Part shown: positions 49,254 to 61,563 of the stretch, in pieces
Numbering within the stretch: position 1 is the first letter of the stretch
Layout of the letters: each line of letters begins with the position of its first letter
Assembly: GCF_949987535.1 (NCBI RefSeq)
Contig: NW_026645849.1
Coordinates: forward strand, 1-64,000
Length of the DNA: 64,000 bases
Direction: 5' to 3'
Origin: Balaenoptera acutorostrata
Lineage: Eukaryota; Chordata; Mammalia; Artiodactyla; Balaenopteridae
Translations under genes and position numbers: made by a program
The notes under the pieces: model-generated
What the model was told of the DNA's origin: nothing
Database searches by the model: none
What the model saw: only the letters and a program-made list of their open reading frames with translations

Positions 49254-51012
49254 AGTGGGGGTTCTTGTCAACAGAGCAGCCCTAAACTTTGGGGTTCCTG
49301 TGTCTTGCTGATTTTTAGTTTTCCCAATTTATACGCCCATGAGTGGAAGTGCCCTATGCTCTCCAAGCTGTGTTTTTTAGATGTTTCAGAACACACCGTA
49401 CACTTCTCCAGAGTGGCTGTTGGCAATTTACATCCCACCCATCAGCATAGCAAGGCTCCCATTTCTCCATGGCTGGTCCTGCATTTCTGGTTTGGACACT
49501 TTTTTCCACATGGCCCTTTTGCCCGCTGGGAAGCGAGACTTCTTTGGAGCGCTGATTGGCCTTTCCAGGTTGCTTGGTTGGCCAAAAAGGGCGTATGCGT
49601 TTTTTCCTGAATATATTCAGGAAAAAACGCATACGCCCTTTTTGGCCAAGGGCATCATTGTCCACGTTTTGCCGCTTTTCATGTGCTTTCAAGGCGATTC
49701 GAATCTACCTCCTGAAATCTGTTTCCTGCCATTCTGCCTTGCTTTCAAAGCCTCTTCGTTGCCTTCCCTTAATATATTTGTGGACGAGAGGTATCATTTA
49801 AAACTCTGCAGGTTTGTGAATTGCAGTGCCCCTGAGCTCCATTTTTCAACTCGCTTTTTTGGGAGCTGGCCGCAAAAGCGCAGGATTGCTTCAGGCCCTC
49901 TTCTGGTTCTGGGGGGCAGGCTGAGCTTGTGCTTAATTCTTCTTCCTGATGGGAAAATAGAGTGACCTGTGCCTGTCCCAACACCTAGAGCTAGTCTCTC
50001 ATTGGTTCCCCCTCTTCCCGTTCATCCTCAGGACAAATTGCAACCTGTACGGAACAGGAGGTTAAAGGTGCTGATTCTCCAAGGAGGGAGATGGCTAGTA
50101 AATCGGCTGGAATGGCGAACCCGAGCAAAGGAGATGAGAAATGAGGTGCGTTTTAGAAACCTTTCCCGATCACACGGTGTACCATCTTCTGGGTTTCTCA
50201 TGCCTGTTTTCGACGTAGGAAGATGCCCTTGAACCTGGAGATTTGGGACCCATGGGATGGGTACCATGCAGTATTACTTGAAAGGGTCTGTGTTGGCTCA
50301 CCCAACCTCACCGAACCTCTCAGCCCCAAGAGTGTCCACCCTTATGTCTCAATCAGCTGTGGGTCTAGATATGGTCAATCCAGGTTGCATCACAGCCCCT
50401 GAACGAATTTTGTAAGAATTTCTCTCTCTTTCACTGTCTTTGTTTCACGGGTTTTGAAAAGTAATTTATTTTTATAATGGGGTTTAGCTGCTTTTCACGG
50501 CTGTGTTTATGCCGCTTTACACCCCCTTGACTCACTTACAGAGAGATATCAATACATAGGTTTGAAGATTCTTACTAGTCAGATATATTCTTGTGCGGTG
50601 AATAGGGGGTGTTGAGTCCAGTTCACTGAAAAAGGAATAGGTCTTGTCTCTTACATATTGGGTTTATGGAACGGTATCTGAGCTAATTTGAAACCCTTGT
50701 ATTATGCATCACCCCACCTCACCTTGCCCGTTCAGCAGCCATAGTGTGTTTTCTAAACGTGTGACTCTGTTCTGTTTTGTAATTCAGTTCAAGTGTAGCG
50801 GTTTTTACATTCCCTCTAGAAGTGATATCTTATGATAAGTGTCTTTTTCTGTGTGACTTATTTCACTTAGAATCGTCGTACCTAAATTCACTCATCGTGC
50901 TGCTACTAGCCTTATGACGTTGATTTCATGTCTGAGTGATATTCCATTGTACATGAGGACCACAACTTCTTTATCCATTTTTCTCTTTCCTAGGATATTT
51001 AAGGTGTAATGA
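49254..51012 (+). repeat. Satellite monomer 29
   Basis: Shares GGGGTTCCTG, CAGCATAGC and TTCCACATGG in its 5' part with unit 34, and GGCTGGTCC with unit 31. The palindrome at 49578-49649 is perfect. C477 occurs without A505. Private changes include TTGTATTATGC near 50698 and AAATTCACTC near 50885. TCTGTGTTGG near 50287 also occurs in unit 36. Confidence 0.95.
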
Positions 51013-52771
51013 AGTGGGGGTTCTTGTCAACAGAGCAGCCCTAAACTTTGGGGTGCCTGTGTCTTGCTGATTTTTAGTTTTCCCAATGTATACGCCCATG
51101 AGTGGAAGTGCCCTATGCTCTCCAAGCTGTGTTTTTTAGATGTTTCAGAACACACCGTACACTTCTCCAGAGTGGCTGTTGGCAATTTACATCCCACCCA
51201 TCAGCGTAGCAAGGCTCCCATTTCTCCATGGCCGGTCCTGCATTTCTGGTTTGGACACTTTTTTCCGCATGGCCCTTTTGCCCGCTGGGTAGCGAGACTT
51301 CTTCGGAGCGTTGATTGGCCTTTCCAGGTTGCTTGGTTGGCCAAAAAGGGCATATGCGTTATTTCCTGAATATATTCAGGAAAAAACGCATACGCCCTTT
51401 TTGGCCAAGGGCATCATTGTCCACGTTTTGCCGCTTTTCATGTGCTTTCAAGGCGATTCGAATCTACCTCCTGAAATCTGTTTCCTGCAATTCTGCCTTG
51501 CTTTCAAAGCCTCTTCGTTGCCTTCCCTTAAAATATTTGTGGACGAGAGGTATCATTTAAAACTCTGCAGGTTTGTGAATTGCAGTGCCCCTGAGCTCCA
51601 TTTTTCAACTCGCTTTTTTGGGAGCTGGCCGCAAAAGCGCAGGATTGCTTCAGGCCCTCTTCTGGTTCTGGGGGGCAGGCTGAGCTTGTGCTTAATTCTT
51701 CTTCCTGATGGGAAATTAGAGTGACCTGTGCCTGTCCCAACACCTAGAGCTAGTCTCTCATTGGTTCCCCCTCTTCCCGTTCATCCTCAGGACAAATTGC
51801 AACCTGTACGGAACAGGAGGTTAAAGGTGCTGATTCTCCAAGGAGGGAGATGGCTAGTAAATCGGCTGGAATGGCGAACCCGAGCAAAGGAGATGAGAAA
51901 TGAGGTGCGTTTTAGAAACCTTTCCCGATCACACGGTGTACCATCTTCTGGGTTTCTCATGCCTGTTTTCGACGTAGGAAGATGCCCTTGAACCTGGAGA
52001 TTTGGGACCCATGGGATGGGTACCATGCAGTATTACTTGAAAGGGTCTGCGTTGGCTCACCCAACCTCACCGAACCTCTCAGCCCCAAGAGTGTCCACCC
52101 TTATGTCTCAATCAGCTGTGGGTCTAGATATGGTCAATCCAGGTTGCATCACAGCCCCTGAACGAATTTTGTAAGAATTTCTCTCTCTTTCACTGTCTTT
52201 GTTTCACGGGTTTTGAAAAGTAATTTATTTTTATAATGGGGTTTAGCTGCTTTTCACGGCTGTGTTTATGCCGCTTTACACCCCCTTGACTCACTTACAG
52301 AGAGATATCAATACATAGGTTTGAAGATTCTTACTAGTCAGATATAATCTTGTGCGGTGAATAGGGGGTGTTGAGTCCAGTTCACTGAAAAAGGAATAGG
52401 TCTTGTCTCTTACATATTGGGTTTATGGAACGGTATCTGAGCTAATTTGAAACCCTTGTTTTATGCATCACCCCACCTCACCTTGCCCGTTCAGCAGCCA
52501 TAGTGTGTTTTCTAAACGTGTGACTCTGTTCTGTTTTGTAATTCAGTTCAAGTGTAGCGGTTTTTACATTCCCTCTAGAAGTGATATCTTATGATAAGTG
52601 TCTTTTTCTGTGTGACTTATTTCACTTAGAATCGTCGTACCTAAATCCACTCATCGTGCTGCTACTAGCCTTATGACGTTGATTTCATGGCTGAGTGATA
52701 TTCCATTGTACATGAGGACCCCAACTTCTTTATCCATTTTTCTCTTTCCTAGGATATTTAAGGTGTAATGA
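51013..52771 (+). repeat. Satellite monomer 30 (internal outlier)
   Basis: Has more private changes than its neighbours, concentrated in the first 700 bp: CAATGTATACG, CTGGGTAGCG, CTTCGGAGCGTTGATT, two changes in the left palindrome arm (GGGCATATGCG and GTTATTTCC; palindrome 51337-51408), CTTAAAATA and GGAAATTAGAG. The GGTAGC change puts a stop in the frame that stays open in other units. The 3' half is ordinary. Confidence 0.95.
51337..51408. repeat. Degraded palindrome, unit 30 copy
   Basis: The left arm has two changes, G to A in GGGCATATG and T to A in GTTATTTCC, while the right arm is intact. This is the most mismatched copy in the window. Confidence 0.93.
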
Positions 52772-54530
52772 AGTGGGGGTTCTTGTCAACAGAGCAGCCC
52801 TAAACTTTGGGGTGCCTGTGTCTTGCTGATTTTTAGTTTTCCCAATTTATACGCCCATGAGTGGAAGTGCCCTATGCTCTCCAAGCTGTGTTTTTTAGAT
52901 GTTTCAGAACACACCGTACACTTCTCCAGAGTGGCTGTTGGCAATTTACATCCCACCCATCAGCGTAGCAAGGCTCCCATTTCTCCATGGCTGGTCCTGC
53001 ATTTCTGGTTTGGACACTTTTTTCCGCATGGCCCTTTTGCCCGCTGGGAAGCGAGACTTCTTTGGAGCGCTGATTGGCCTTTCCAGGTTGCTTGGTTGGC
53101 CAAAAAGGGCGTATGCTTTTTTTCCTGAATATATTCAGGAAAAAACGCATACGCCCTTTTTGGCCAAGGGCATCATTGTCCACGTTTTGCCGCTTTTCAT
53201 GTGCTTTCAAGGCGATTCGAATCTACCTCCTGAAATCTGTTTCCTGCAATTCTGCCTTGCTTTCAAAGCCTCTTCGTTGCCTTCCCTTAATATATTTGTG
53301 GACGAGAGGTATCATTTAAAACTCTGCAGGTTTGTGAATTGCAGTGCCCCTGAGCTCCATTTTTCAACTCGCTTTTTTGGGAGCTGGCCGCAAAAGCGCA
53401 GGATTGCTTCAGGCCCTCTTCTGGTTCTGGGGGGCAGGCTGAGCTTGTGCTTAATTCTTCTTCCTGATGGGAAAATAGAGTGACCTGTGCCTGTCCCAAC
53501 ACCTAGAGCTAGTCTCTCATTGGTTCCCCCTCTTCCCGTTCATCCTCAGGACAAATTGCAACCTGTACGGAACAGGAGGTTAAAGGTGCTGATTCTCCAA
53601 GGAGGGAGATGGCTAGTAAATCGGCTGGAATGGCGAACCCGAGCAAAGGAGATGAGAAATGAGGTGCGTTTTAGAAACCTTTCCCGATCACATGGTGTAC
53701 CATCTTCTGGGTTTCTCATGCCTGTTTTCGACGTAGGAAGATGCCCTTGAACCTGGAGATTTGGGACCCATGGGATGGGTACCATGCAGTATTACTTGAA
53801 AGGGTCTGCGTTTGCTCACCCAACCTCACCGAACCTCTCAGCCCCAAGAGTGTCCACCCTTATGTCTCAATCAGCTGTGGGTCTAGATATGGTCAATCCA
53901 GGTTGCATCACAGCCCCTGAACGAATTTTGGAAGAATTTCTCTCTCTTTCACTGTCTTTGTTTCACGGGTTTTGAAAAGTAATTTATTTTTATAATGGGG
54001 TTTAGCTGCTTTTCACGGCTGTGTTTATGCCGCTTTACACCCCCTTGACTCACTTACAGAGAGATATCAATACATAGGTTTGAAGATTCTTACTAGTCAG
54101 ATATATTCTTGTGCGGTGAATAGGGGGTGTTGAGTCCAGTTCACTGAAAAAGGAATAGGTCTTGTCTCTTACATATTGGGTTTATGGAACGGTATCTGAG
54201 CTAATTTGAAACCCTTGTTTTATGCATCACCCCACCTCACCTTGCCCGTTCAGCAGCCATAGTGTGTTTTCTAAACGTGTGACTCTGTTCTGTTTTGTAA
54301 TTCAGTTCAAGTGTAGCGGTTTTTACATTCCCTCTAGAAGTGATATCTTATGATAAGTGTCTTTTTCTGTGTGACTTATTTCACTTAGAATCGTCGTACC
54401 TAAATCCACTCATCGTGCTGCTACTAGCCTTATGACGTTGATTTCATGGCTGAGTGATATTCCATTGTACATGAGGACCACAACTTCTTTATCCATTTTT
54501 CTCTTTCCTAGGATATTTAAGGTGTAATGA
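52772..54530 (+). repeat. Satellite monomer 31
   Basis: G160, GGCTGGTCC near 52989 (shared with unit 29), T346 (palindrome 53096-53167), private ATCACATGGTG near 53688 and CGTTTGCTC near 53809, shared with unit 28. Ends with TTTTGGAAG, GATATATTC and GACCAC. Confidence 0.95.
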
Positions 54531-56288
54531 AGTGGGGGTTCTTGTCAACAGAGCAGCCCTAAACTTTGGGGTGCCTGTGTCTTGCTGATTTTTAGTTTTC
54601 CCAATTTATACGCCCATGAGTGGAAGTGCCCTATGCTCTCCAAGCTGTGTTTTTTAGATGTTTCAGAACACACCGTACACTTCTCCAGAATGGCTGTTGG
54701 CAATTTACATCCCACCAATCAGCGTAGCAAGGCTCCCATTTCTCCATGGCCGGTCCTGCATTTCTGGTTTGGACACTTTTTTCCGCATGGCCCTTTTACC
54801 CGCTGGGAAGCGAGACTTCTTTGGAGCGCTGATTGGCCTTTCCAGGTTGCTTGGTTGGCCAAAAAGGGCGTATGCGTTTTTTCCTGAATATATTCAGGAA
54901 AAAACGCATACGCCCTTTCTGGCCAAGGGCATCATTGTCCACGTTTTGCCGCTTTTCATGTGCTTTCAAGGCGATTCGAATCTACCTCCTGAAATCTGTT
55001 TCCTGCCATTCTGCCTTGCTTTCAAAGCCTCTTCATTGCCTTCCCTTAATATATTTGTGGACGAGAGGTATCATTTAAAACTCTGCAGGTTTGTGAATTG
55101 CAGTGCCCCTGAGCTCCATTTTTCAACTCGCTTTTTTGGGAGCTGGCCGCAAAAGCGCAGGATTGCTTCAGGCCCTCTTCTGGTTCTGGGGGGCAGGCTG
55201 AGCTTGTGCTTAATTCTTCTTCCTGATGGGAAAATAGAGTGACCTGTGCCTGTCCCAACACCTAGAGCTAGTCTCTCATTGGTTCCCCCTCTTCCGTTCA
55301 TCCTCAGGACAAATTGCAACCTGTACGGAACAGGAGGTTAAAGGTGCTGATTCTCCAAGGAGGGAGATGGCTAGTAAATCGGCTGGAATGGCGAACCCGA
55401 GCAAAGGAGATGAGAAATGAGGTGCGTTTTAGAAACCTTTGCCGATCACACAGTGTACCATCTTCTGGGTTTCTCATGCCTGTTTTCGACGTAGGAAGAT
55501 GCCCTTGAACCTGGAGATTTGGGACCCATGGGATGGGTACCATGCAGTATTACTTGAAAGGGTCTGCGTTGGCTCACCCAACCTCACCGAACCTCTCAGC
55601 CCCAAGAGTGTCCACCCTTATGTCTCAATCAGCGGTGGGTCTAGATATGGTCAATCCAGGTTGCATCACAGCCCCTGAACGAATTTTGGAAGAATTTCTC
55701 TCTCTTTCACTGTCTTTGTTTCACGGGTTTTGAAAAGTAATTTATTTTTATAATGGGGTTTAGCTGCTTTTCACGGCTGTGTTTATGCCGCTTTACACCC
55801 CCTTGACTCACTTACAGAGAGATATCAATACATAGGTTTGAAGATTCTTACTAGTCAGATATAATCTTGTGCGGTGAATAGGGGGTGTTGAGTCCAGTTC
55901 ACTGAAAAAGGAATAGGTCTTGTCTCTTACATATTGGGTTTATGGAACGGTATCTGAGCTAATTTGAAACCCTTGTTTTATGCATCACCCCACCTCACCT
56001 TGCCCGTTCAGCAGCCATAGTGTGTTTTCTAAACGTGTGACTCTGTTCTGTTTTGTAATTCAGTTCAAGTGTAGCGGTTTTTACATTCCCTCTAGAAGTG
56101 ATATCTTATGATAAGTGTCTTTTTCTGTGTGACTTATTTCACTTAGAATCGTCGTACCTAAATCCACTCATCGTGCTGCTACTAGCCTTATGACGTTGAT
56201 TTCATGGCTGAGTGATATTCCATTGTACATGAGGACCCCAACTTCTTTATCCATTTTTCTCTTTCCTAGGATATTTAAGGTGTAATGA
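54531..56288 (+). repeat. Satellite monomer 32 (1,758 bp, twin of unit 10)
   Basis: Carries the unit 10 combination of a type C 5' half (A187, A268, C389, C477, A505) with a CAGCGGTGGG 3' half. One C is missing at CTCTTCCGTTC (about 55290-55296; CTCTTCCCGTTC elsewhere). The palindrome is at 54855-54926. Confidence 0.95.
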
Positions 56289-58047
56289 AGTGGGGGTTCT
56301 TGTCAACAGAGCAGCCCTAAACTTTGGGGTGCCTGTGTCTTGCTGATTTTTAGTTTTCCCAATTTATACGCCCATGAGTGGAAGTGCCCTATGCTCTCCA
56401 AGCTGTGTTTTTTAGATGTTTCAGAACACACCGTACACTTCTCCAGAGTGGCTGTTGGCAATTTACATCCCACCCATCAGCGTAGCAAGGCTCCCATTTC
56501 TCCATGGCCGGTCCTGCATTTCTGGTTTGGGCACTTTTTTCCGCATGGCCCTTTTGCCCGCTGGGAAGCGAGACTTCTTTGGAGCGCTGATTGGCCTTTC
56601 CAGGTTGCTTGGTTGGCCAAAAAGGGCGTATGCCTTTTTTCCTGAATATATTCAGGAAAAAACGCATACGCCCTTTTTGGCCAAGGGCATCATTGTCCAC
56701 GTTTTGCCGCTTTTCATGTGCTTTCAAGGCGATTCGAATCTACCTCCTGAAATCTGTTTCCTGCAATTCTGCCTTGCTTTCAAAGCCTCTTCGTTGCCTT
56801 CTCTTAAAATATTTGTGGACGAGAGGTATCATTTAAAACTCTGCAGGTTTGTGAATTGCAGTGCCCCTGAGCTCCATTTTTCAACTCGCTTTTTTGGGAG
56901 CTGGCCGCAAAAGCGCAGGATTGCTTCAGGCCCTCTTCTGGTTCTGGGGGGCAGGCTGAGCTTGTGCTTAATTCTTCTTCCTGATGGGAAAATAGAGTGA
57001 CCTGTGCCTGTCCCAACACCTAGAGCTAGTCTCTCATTGGTTCCCCCTCTTCCCGTTCATCCTCAGGACAAATTGCAACCTGTACGGAACAGGAGGTTAA
57101 AGGTGCTGATTCTCCAAGGAGGGAGATGGCTAGTAAATCGGCTGGAATGGCGAACCCGAGCAAAGGAGATGAGAAATGAGGTGCGTTTTAGAAACCTTTC
57201 CCGATCACACGGTGTACCATCTTCTGGGTTTCTCATGCCTGTTTTCGACGTAGGAAGATGCCCTTGAACCTGGAGATTTGGGACCCATGGGATGGGTACC
57301 ATGCAGTATTACTTGAAAGGGTCTGCGTTGGCTCACCCAACCTCACCGAACCTATCAGCCCCAAGAGTGTCCACCCTTATGTCTCAATCAGCTGTCTGTC
57401 TAGATATGGTCAATCCAGGTTGCATCACAGCCCCTGAACGAATTTTGTAAGAATTTCTCTCTCTTTCACTGTCTTTGTTTCACGGGTTTTGAAAAGTAAT
57501 TTATTTTTATAATGGGGTTTAGCTGCTTTTCACGGCTGTGTTTATGCCGCTTTACACCCCCTTGACTCACTTACAGAGAGATATCAATACATAGGTTTGA
57601 AGATTCTTACTAGTCAGATATATTCTTGTGCGGTGAATAGGGGGTGTTGAGTCCAGTTCACTGAAAAAGGAATAGGTCTTGTCTCTTACATATTGGGTTT
57701 ATGGAACGGTATCTGAGCTAATTTGAAACCCTTGTTTTATGCATCACCCCACCTCACCTTGCCCGTTCAGCAGCCATAGTGTGTTTTCTAAACGTGTGAC
57801 TCTGTTCTGTTTTGTAATTCAGTTCAAGTGTAGCGGTTTTTACATTCCCTCTAGAAGTGATATCTTATGATAAGTGTCTTTTTCTGTGTGACTTATTTCA
57901 CTTAGAATCGTCGTACCTAAATCCACTCATCGTGCTGCTACTAGCCTTATGACGTTGATTTCATGGCTGAGTGATATTCCATTGTACATGAGGACCACAA
58001 CTTCTTTATCCATTTTTCTCTTTCCTAGGATATTTAAGGTGTAATGA
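56289..58047 (+). repeat. Satellite monomer 33 (twin of unit 11)
   Basis: Shares G243, C346 (palindrome 56613-56684), TCTCTTAAAATA and GCTGTCTGTCTAG with unit 11. Private change CCTATCAGCC near 57351. It lacks the private changes of unit 11. Confidence 0.95.
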
Positions 58048-59806
58048 AGTGGGGGTTCTTGTCAACAGAGCAGCCCTAAACTTTGGGGTTCCTGTGTCTT
58101 GCTGATTTTTAGTTTTCCCAATTTATACGCCCATGAGTGGAAGTGCCCTATGCTCTCCAAGCTGTGTTTTTTAGATGTTTCAGAACACACCGTACACTTC
58201 TCCAGAGTGGCTGTTGGCAATTTACATCCCACCCATCAGCATAGCAAGGCTCCCATTTCTCCATGGCCGGTCCTGCATTTCTGGTTTGGACACTTTTTTC
58301 CACATGGCCCTTTTGCCCGCTGGGAAGCGAGACTTCTTTGGAGCGCTGATTGGCCTTTCCAGGTTGCTTGGTTGGCCAAAAAGGGCGTATGCGTTTTTTC
58401 CTGAATATATTCAGGAAAAAACGCATACGCCCTTTTTGGCCAAGGGCATCATTGTCCACGTTTTGCCGCTTTTCATGTGCTTTCAAGGCGATTCGAATCT
58501 ACCTCCTGAAATCTGTTTCCTGCAATTCTGCCTTGCTTTCAAAGCCTCTTCGTTGCCTTCCCTTAATATATTTGTGGACGAGAGGTATCATTTAAAACTC
58601 TGCAGGTTTGTGAATTGCAGTGCCCCTGAGCTCCATTTTTCAACTCGCTTTTTTGGGAGCTGGCCGCAAAAGCGCAGGATTGCTTCAGGCCCTCTTCTGG
58701 TTCTGGGGGGCAGGCTGAGCTTGTGCTTAATTCTTCTTCCTGATGGGAAAATAGAGTGACCTGTGCCTGTCCCAACACCTAGAGCTAGTCTCTCATTGGT
58801 TCCCCCTCTTCCCGTTCATCCTCAGGACAAATTGCAACCTGTACGGAACAGGAGGTTAAAGGTGCTGATTCTCCAAGGAGGGAGATGGCTAGTAAATCGG
58901 CTGGAATGGCGAACCTGAGCAAAGGAGATGAGAAATGAGGTGCGTTTTAGAAACCTTTCCCGATCACACGGTGTACCATCTTCTGGGTTTCTCATGCCTG
59001 TTTTCGACGTAGGAAGATGCCCTTGAACCTGGAGATTTGGGACCCATGGGATGGGTACCATGCAGTATTACTTGAAAGGGTCTGCATTGGCTCACCCAAC
59101 CTCACCCAACCTCTCAGCCCCAAGAGTGTCCACCCTTATGTCTCAATCAGCTGTGGGTCTAGATATGGTCAATCCAGGTTGCATCACAGCCCCTGAACGA
59201 ATTTTGTAAGAATTTCTCTCTCTTTCACTGTCTTTGTTTCACGGGTTTTGAAAAGTAATTTATTTTTATACTGGGGTTTAGCTGCTTTTCACGGCTGTGT
59301 TTATGCCGCTTTACACCCCCTTGACTCACTTACAGAGAGATATCAATACATAGGTTTGAAGATTCTTACTAGTCAGATATATTCTTGTGCGGTGAATAGG
59401 GGGTGTTGAGTCCAGTTCACTGAAAAAGGAATAGGTCTTGTCTCTTACATATTGGGTTTATGGAACGGTATCTGAGCTAAATTGAAACCCTTGTTTTATG
59501 CATCACCCCACCTCACCTTGCCCGTTCAGCAGCCATAGTGTGTTTTCTAAACGTGTGACTCTGTTCTGTTTTGTAATTCAGTTCAAGTGTAGCGGTTTTT
59601 ACATTCCCTCTAGAAGTGATATCTTATGATAAGTGTCTTTTTCTGTGTGACTTATTTCACTTAGAATCGTCGTACCTAAATCCACTCATCGTGCTGCTAC
59701 TAGCCTTATGACGTTGATTTCATGGCTGAGTGATATTCCATTGTACATGAGGACCACAACTTCTTTATCCATTTTTCTCTTTCCTAGGATATTTAAGGTG
59801 TAGTGA
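58048..59806 (+). repeat. Satellite monomer 34
   Basis: Shares GGGGTTCCTG, CAGCATAGC and TTCCACATGG with unit 29; perfect palindrome at 58372-58443. Other changes: GAACCTGAGC near 58913, TCTGCATTGG near 59082, CTCACCCAACCTCTC near 59101, TATACTGGGG near 59267 (also unit 16), GCTAAATTGAAA near 59476 (also unit 36) and a GTGTAGTG end. Confidence 0.95.
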
Positions 59807-61563
59807 AGTGGGGGTTCTTGTCAACAGAGCAGCCCTAAACTTTGGGGTGCCTGTGTCTTGCTGATTTTAATTTTCCCAATTTATACGCCCATGAGTCGAA
59901 GTGCCCTATGCTCTCCAAGCTGTGTTTATTAGATGTTTCAGAACACACCGTACACTTCTCCAGAGTGGCTGTTGGCAATTTACATCCCACCCATCAGCGT
60001 AGCAAGGCTCCCATTTCTCCATGGCCGGTCCTGCATTTCTGGTTTGGACACTTTTTTCCCCATGGCCCTTTTGCCCGCTGGGAAGCGAGACTTCTTTGGA
60101 GCGCTGATTGGCCTTTCCAGGTTGCTTGGTTGGCCAAAAAGGGCGTATGCGTTTTTTCCTGAATATATTCAGGAAAAAACTCATACGCCCTTTTTGGCCA
60201 AGGGCATCATTGTCCACGTTTTGCCGCTTTTCATGTGCTTTCAAGGCGATTCGAATCTACCTCCTGAAATCTGTTTCCTGCAATTCTGCCTTGCTTTCAA
60301 AGCCTCTTCGTTGCCTTCCCTTAATATATTTGTGGACGCGAGGTATCATTTAAAACTCTGCAGGTTTGTGAATTGCAGTGCCCCTGAGCTCCATTTTTCA
60401 ACTCGCTTTTTTGGGAGCTGGCCGCAAAAGCGCAGGATTGCTTCAGGCCCTCTTCTGGTTCTGGGGGGCAGGCTGAGCTTGTGCTTAATTCTTCTTCCTG
60501 ATGGGAAAATAGAGTGACCTGTGCCTGTCCCAACACCTAGAGCTAGTCTCTCATTGGTTCCCCCTCTTCCCGTTCATCCTCAGGACAAATTGCAACCTGT
60601 ACGGAACAGGAGGTTAAAGGTGCTGATTCTCCAAGGAGGGAGATGGCTAGTAAATCGGCTGGAATGGCGAACCCGTGCAAAGGAGATGAGAAATGAGGTG
60701 CGTTTTAGAAACCTTTCCCGATCACACGGTGTACCATCTTCTGGGTTTCTCATGCCTGTTTTCGACGTAGGAAGATGCCCTTGAACCTGGAGATTTGGGA
60801 CCCATGGGATGGGTACCATGCAGTATTACTTGAAAGGGTCTGCGTTGGCTCACCCAACCTCACCGAACCTCTCAGCCCCAAGAGTGTCCACCCTTATGTC
60901 TCAATCAGCTGTGGGTCTAGATATGGTCAATCCAGGTTGCATCACAGCCCCTGAACGAATTTTGTAAGAATTTCTCTCTCTTTCACTGTCTTTGTTTCAC
61001 GGGTTTTGAAAAGTAATTTATTTTTATAATGGGGTTTAGCTGCTTTTCACGGCTGTGTTTATGCCGCTTTACACCCCGTTGACTCACTTACGGAGAAATA
61101 TCAATACATAGGTTTGAAGATTCTTACTAGTCAGATATATTCTTGTGCGGTGAATAGGGGGTGTTGAGTCCAGTTCACTGAAAAAGGAATAGGTCTTGTC
61201 TCTTACATATTGGGTTTATGGAACGGTGTCTGAGCTAATTTAAACCCTTGTTTTATGCATCACCCCACCTCACCTTGCCCGTTCAGCAGCCATAGTGTGT
61301 TTTCTAAACGTGTGACTCTGTTCTGTTTTGTAATTCAGTTCAAGTGTAGCGGTTTTTACATTCCCTCTAGAAGTGATATCTTATGATAAGTGTCTTTTTC
61401 TGTGTGACTTATTTCACTTAGAATCGTCGTACCTAAATCCACTCATCGTGCTGCTACTAGCCTTATGACGTTGATTTCATGGCTGAGTGATATTCCATTG
61501 TACATGAGGACCCCAACTTCTTTATCCATTTTTCTCTTTCCTAGGATATTTAAGGTGTAATGA
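59807..61563 (+). repeat. Satellite monomer 35 (1,757 bp)
   Basis: Two single-base deletions, at GATTTTAATTTTCCC (about 59863-59877) and CTAATTTAAACCC (about 61235-61247). ATGAGTCGAAG, GTTTATTAG and TTTTCCCCATGG are shared with unit 37. Private changes include AACTCATACGCC in the right palindrome arm (60130-60201), GACGCGAGG, CCCGTGCAAAG, CACCCCGTTG, TACGGAGAAATA and ACGGTGTCTG. Confidence 0.95.
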
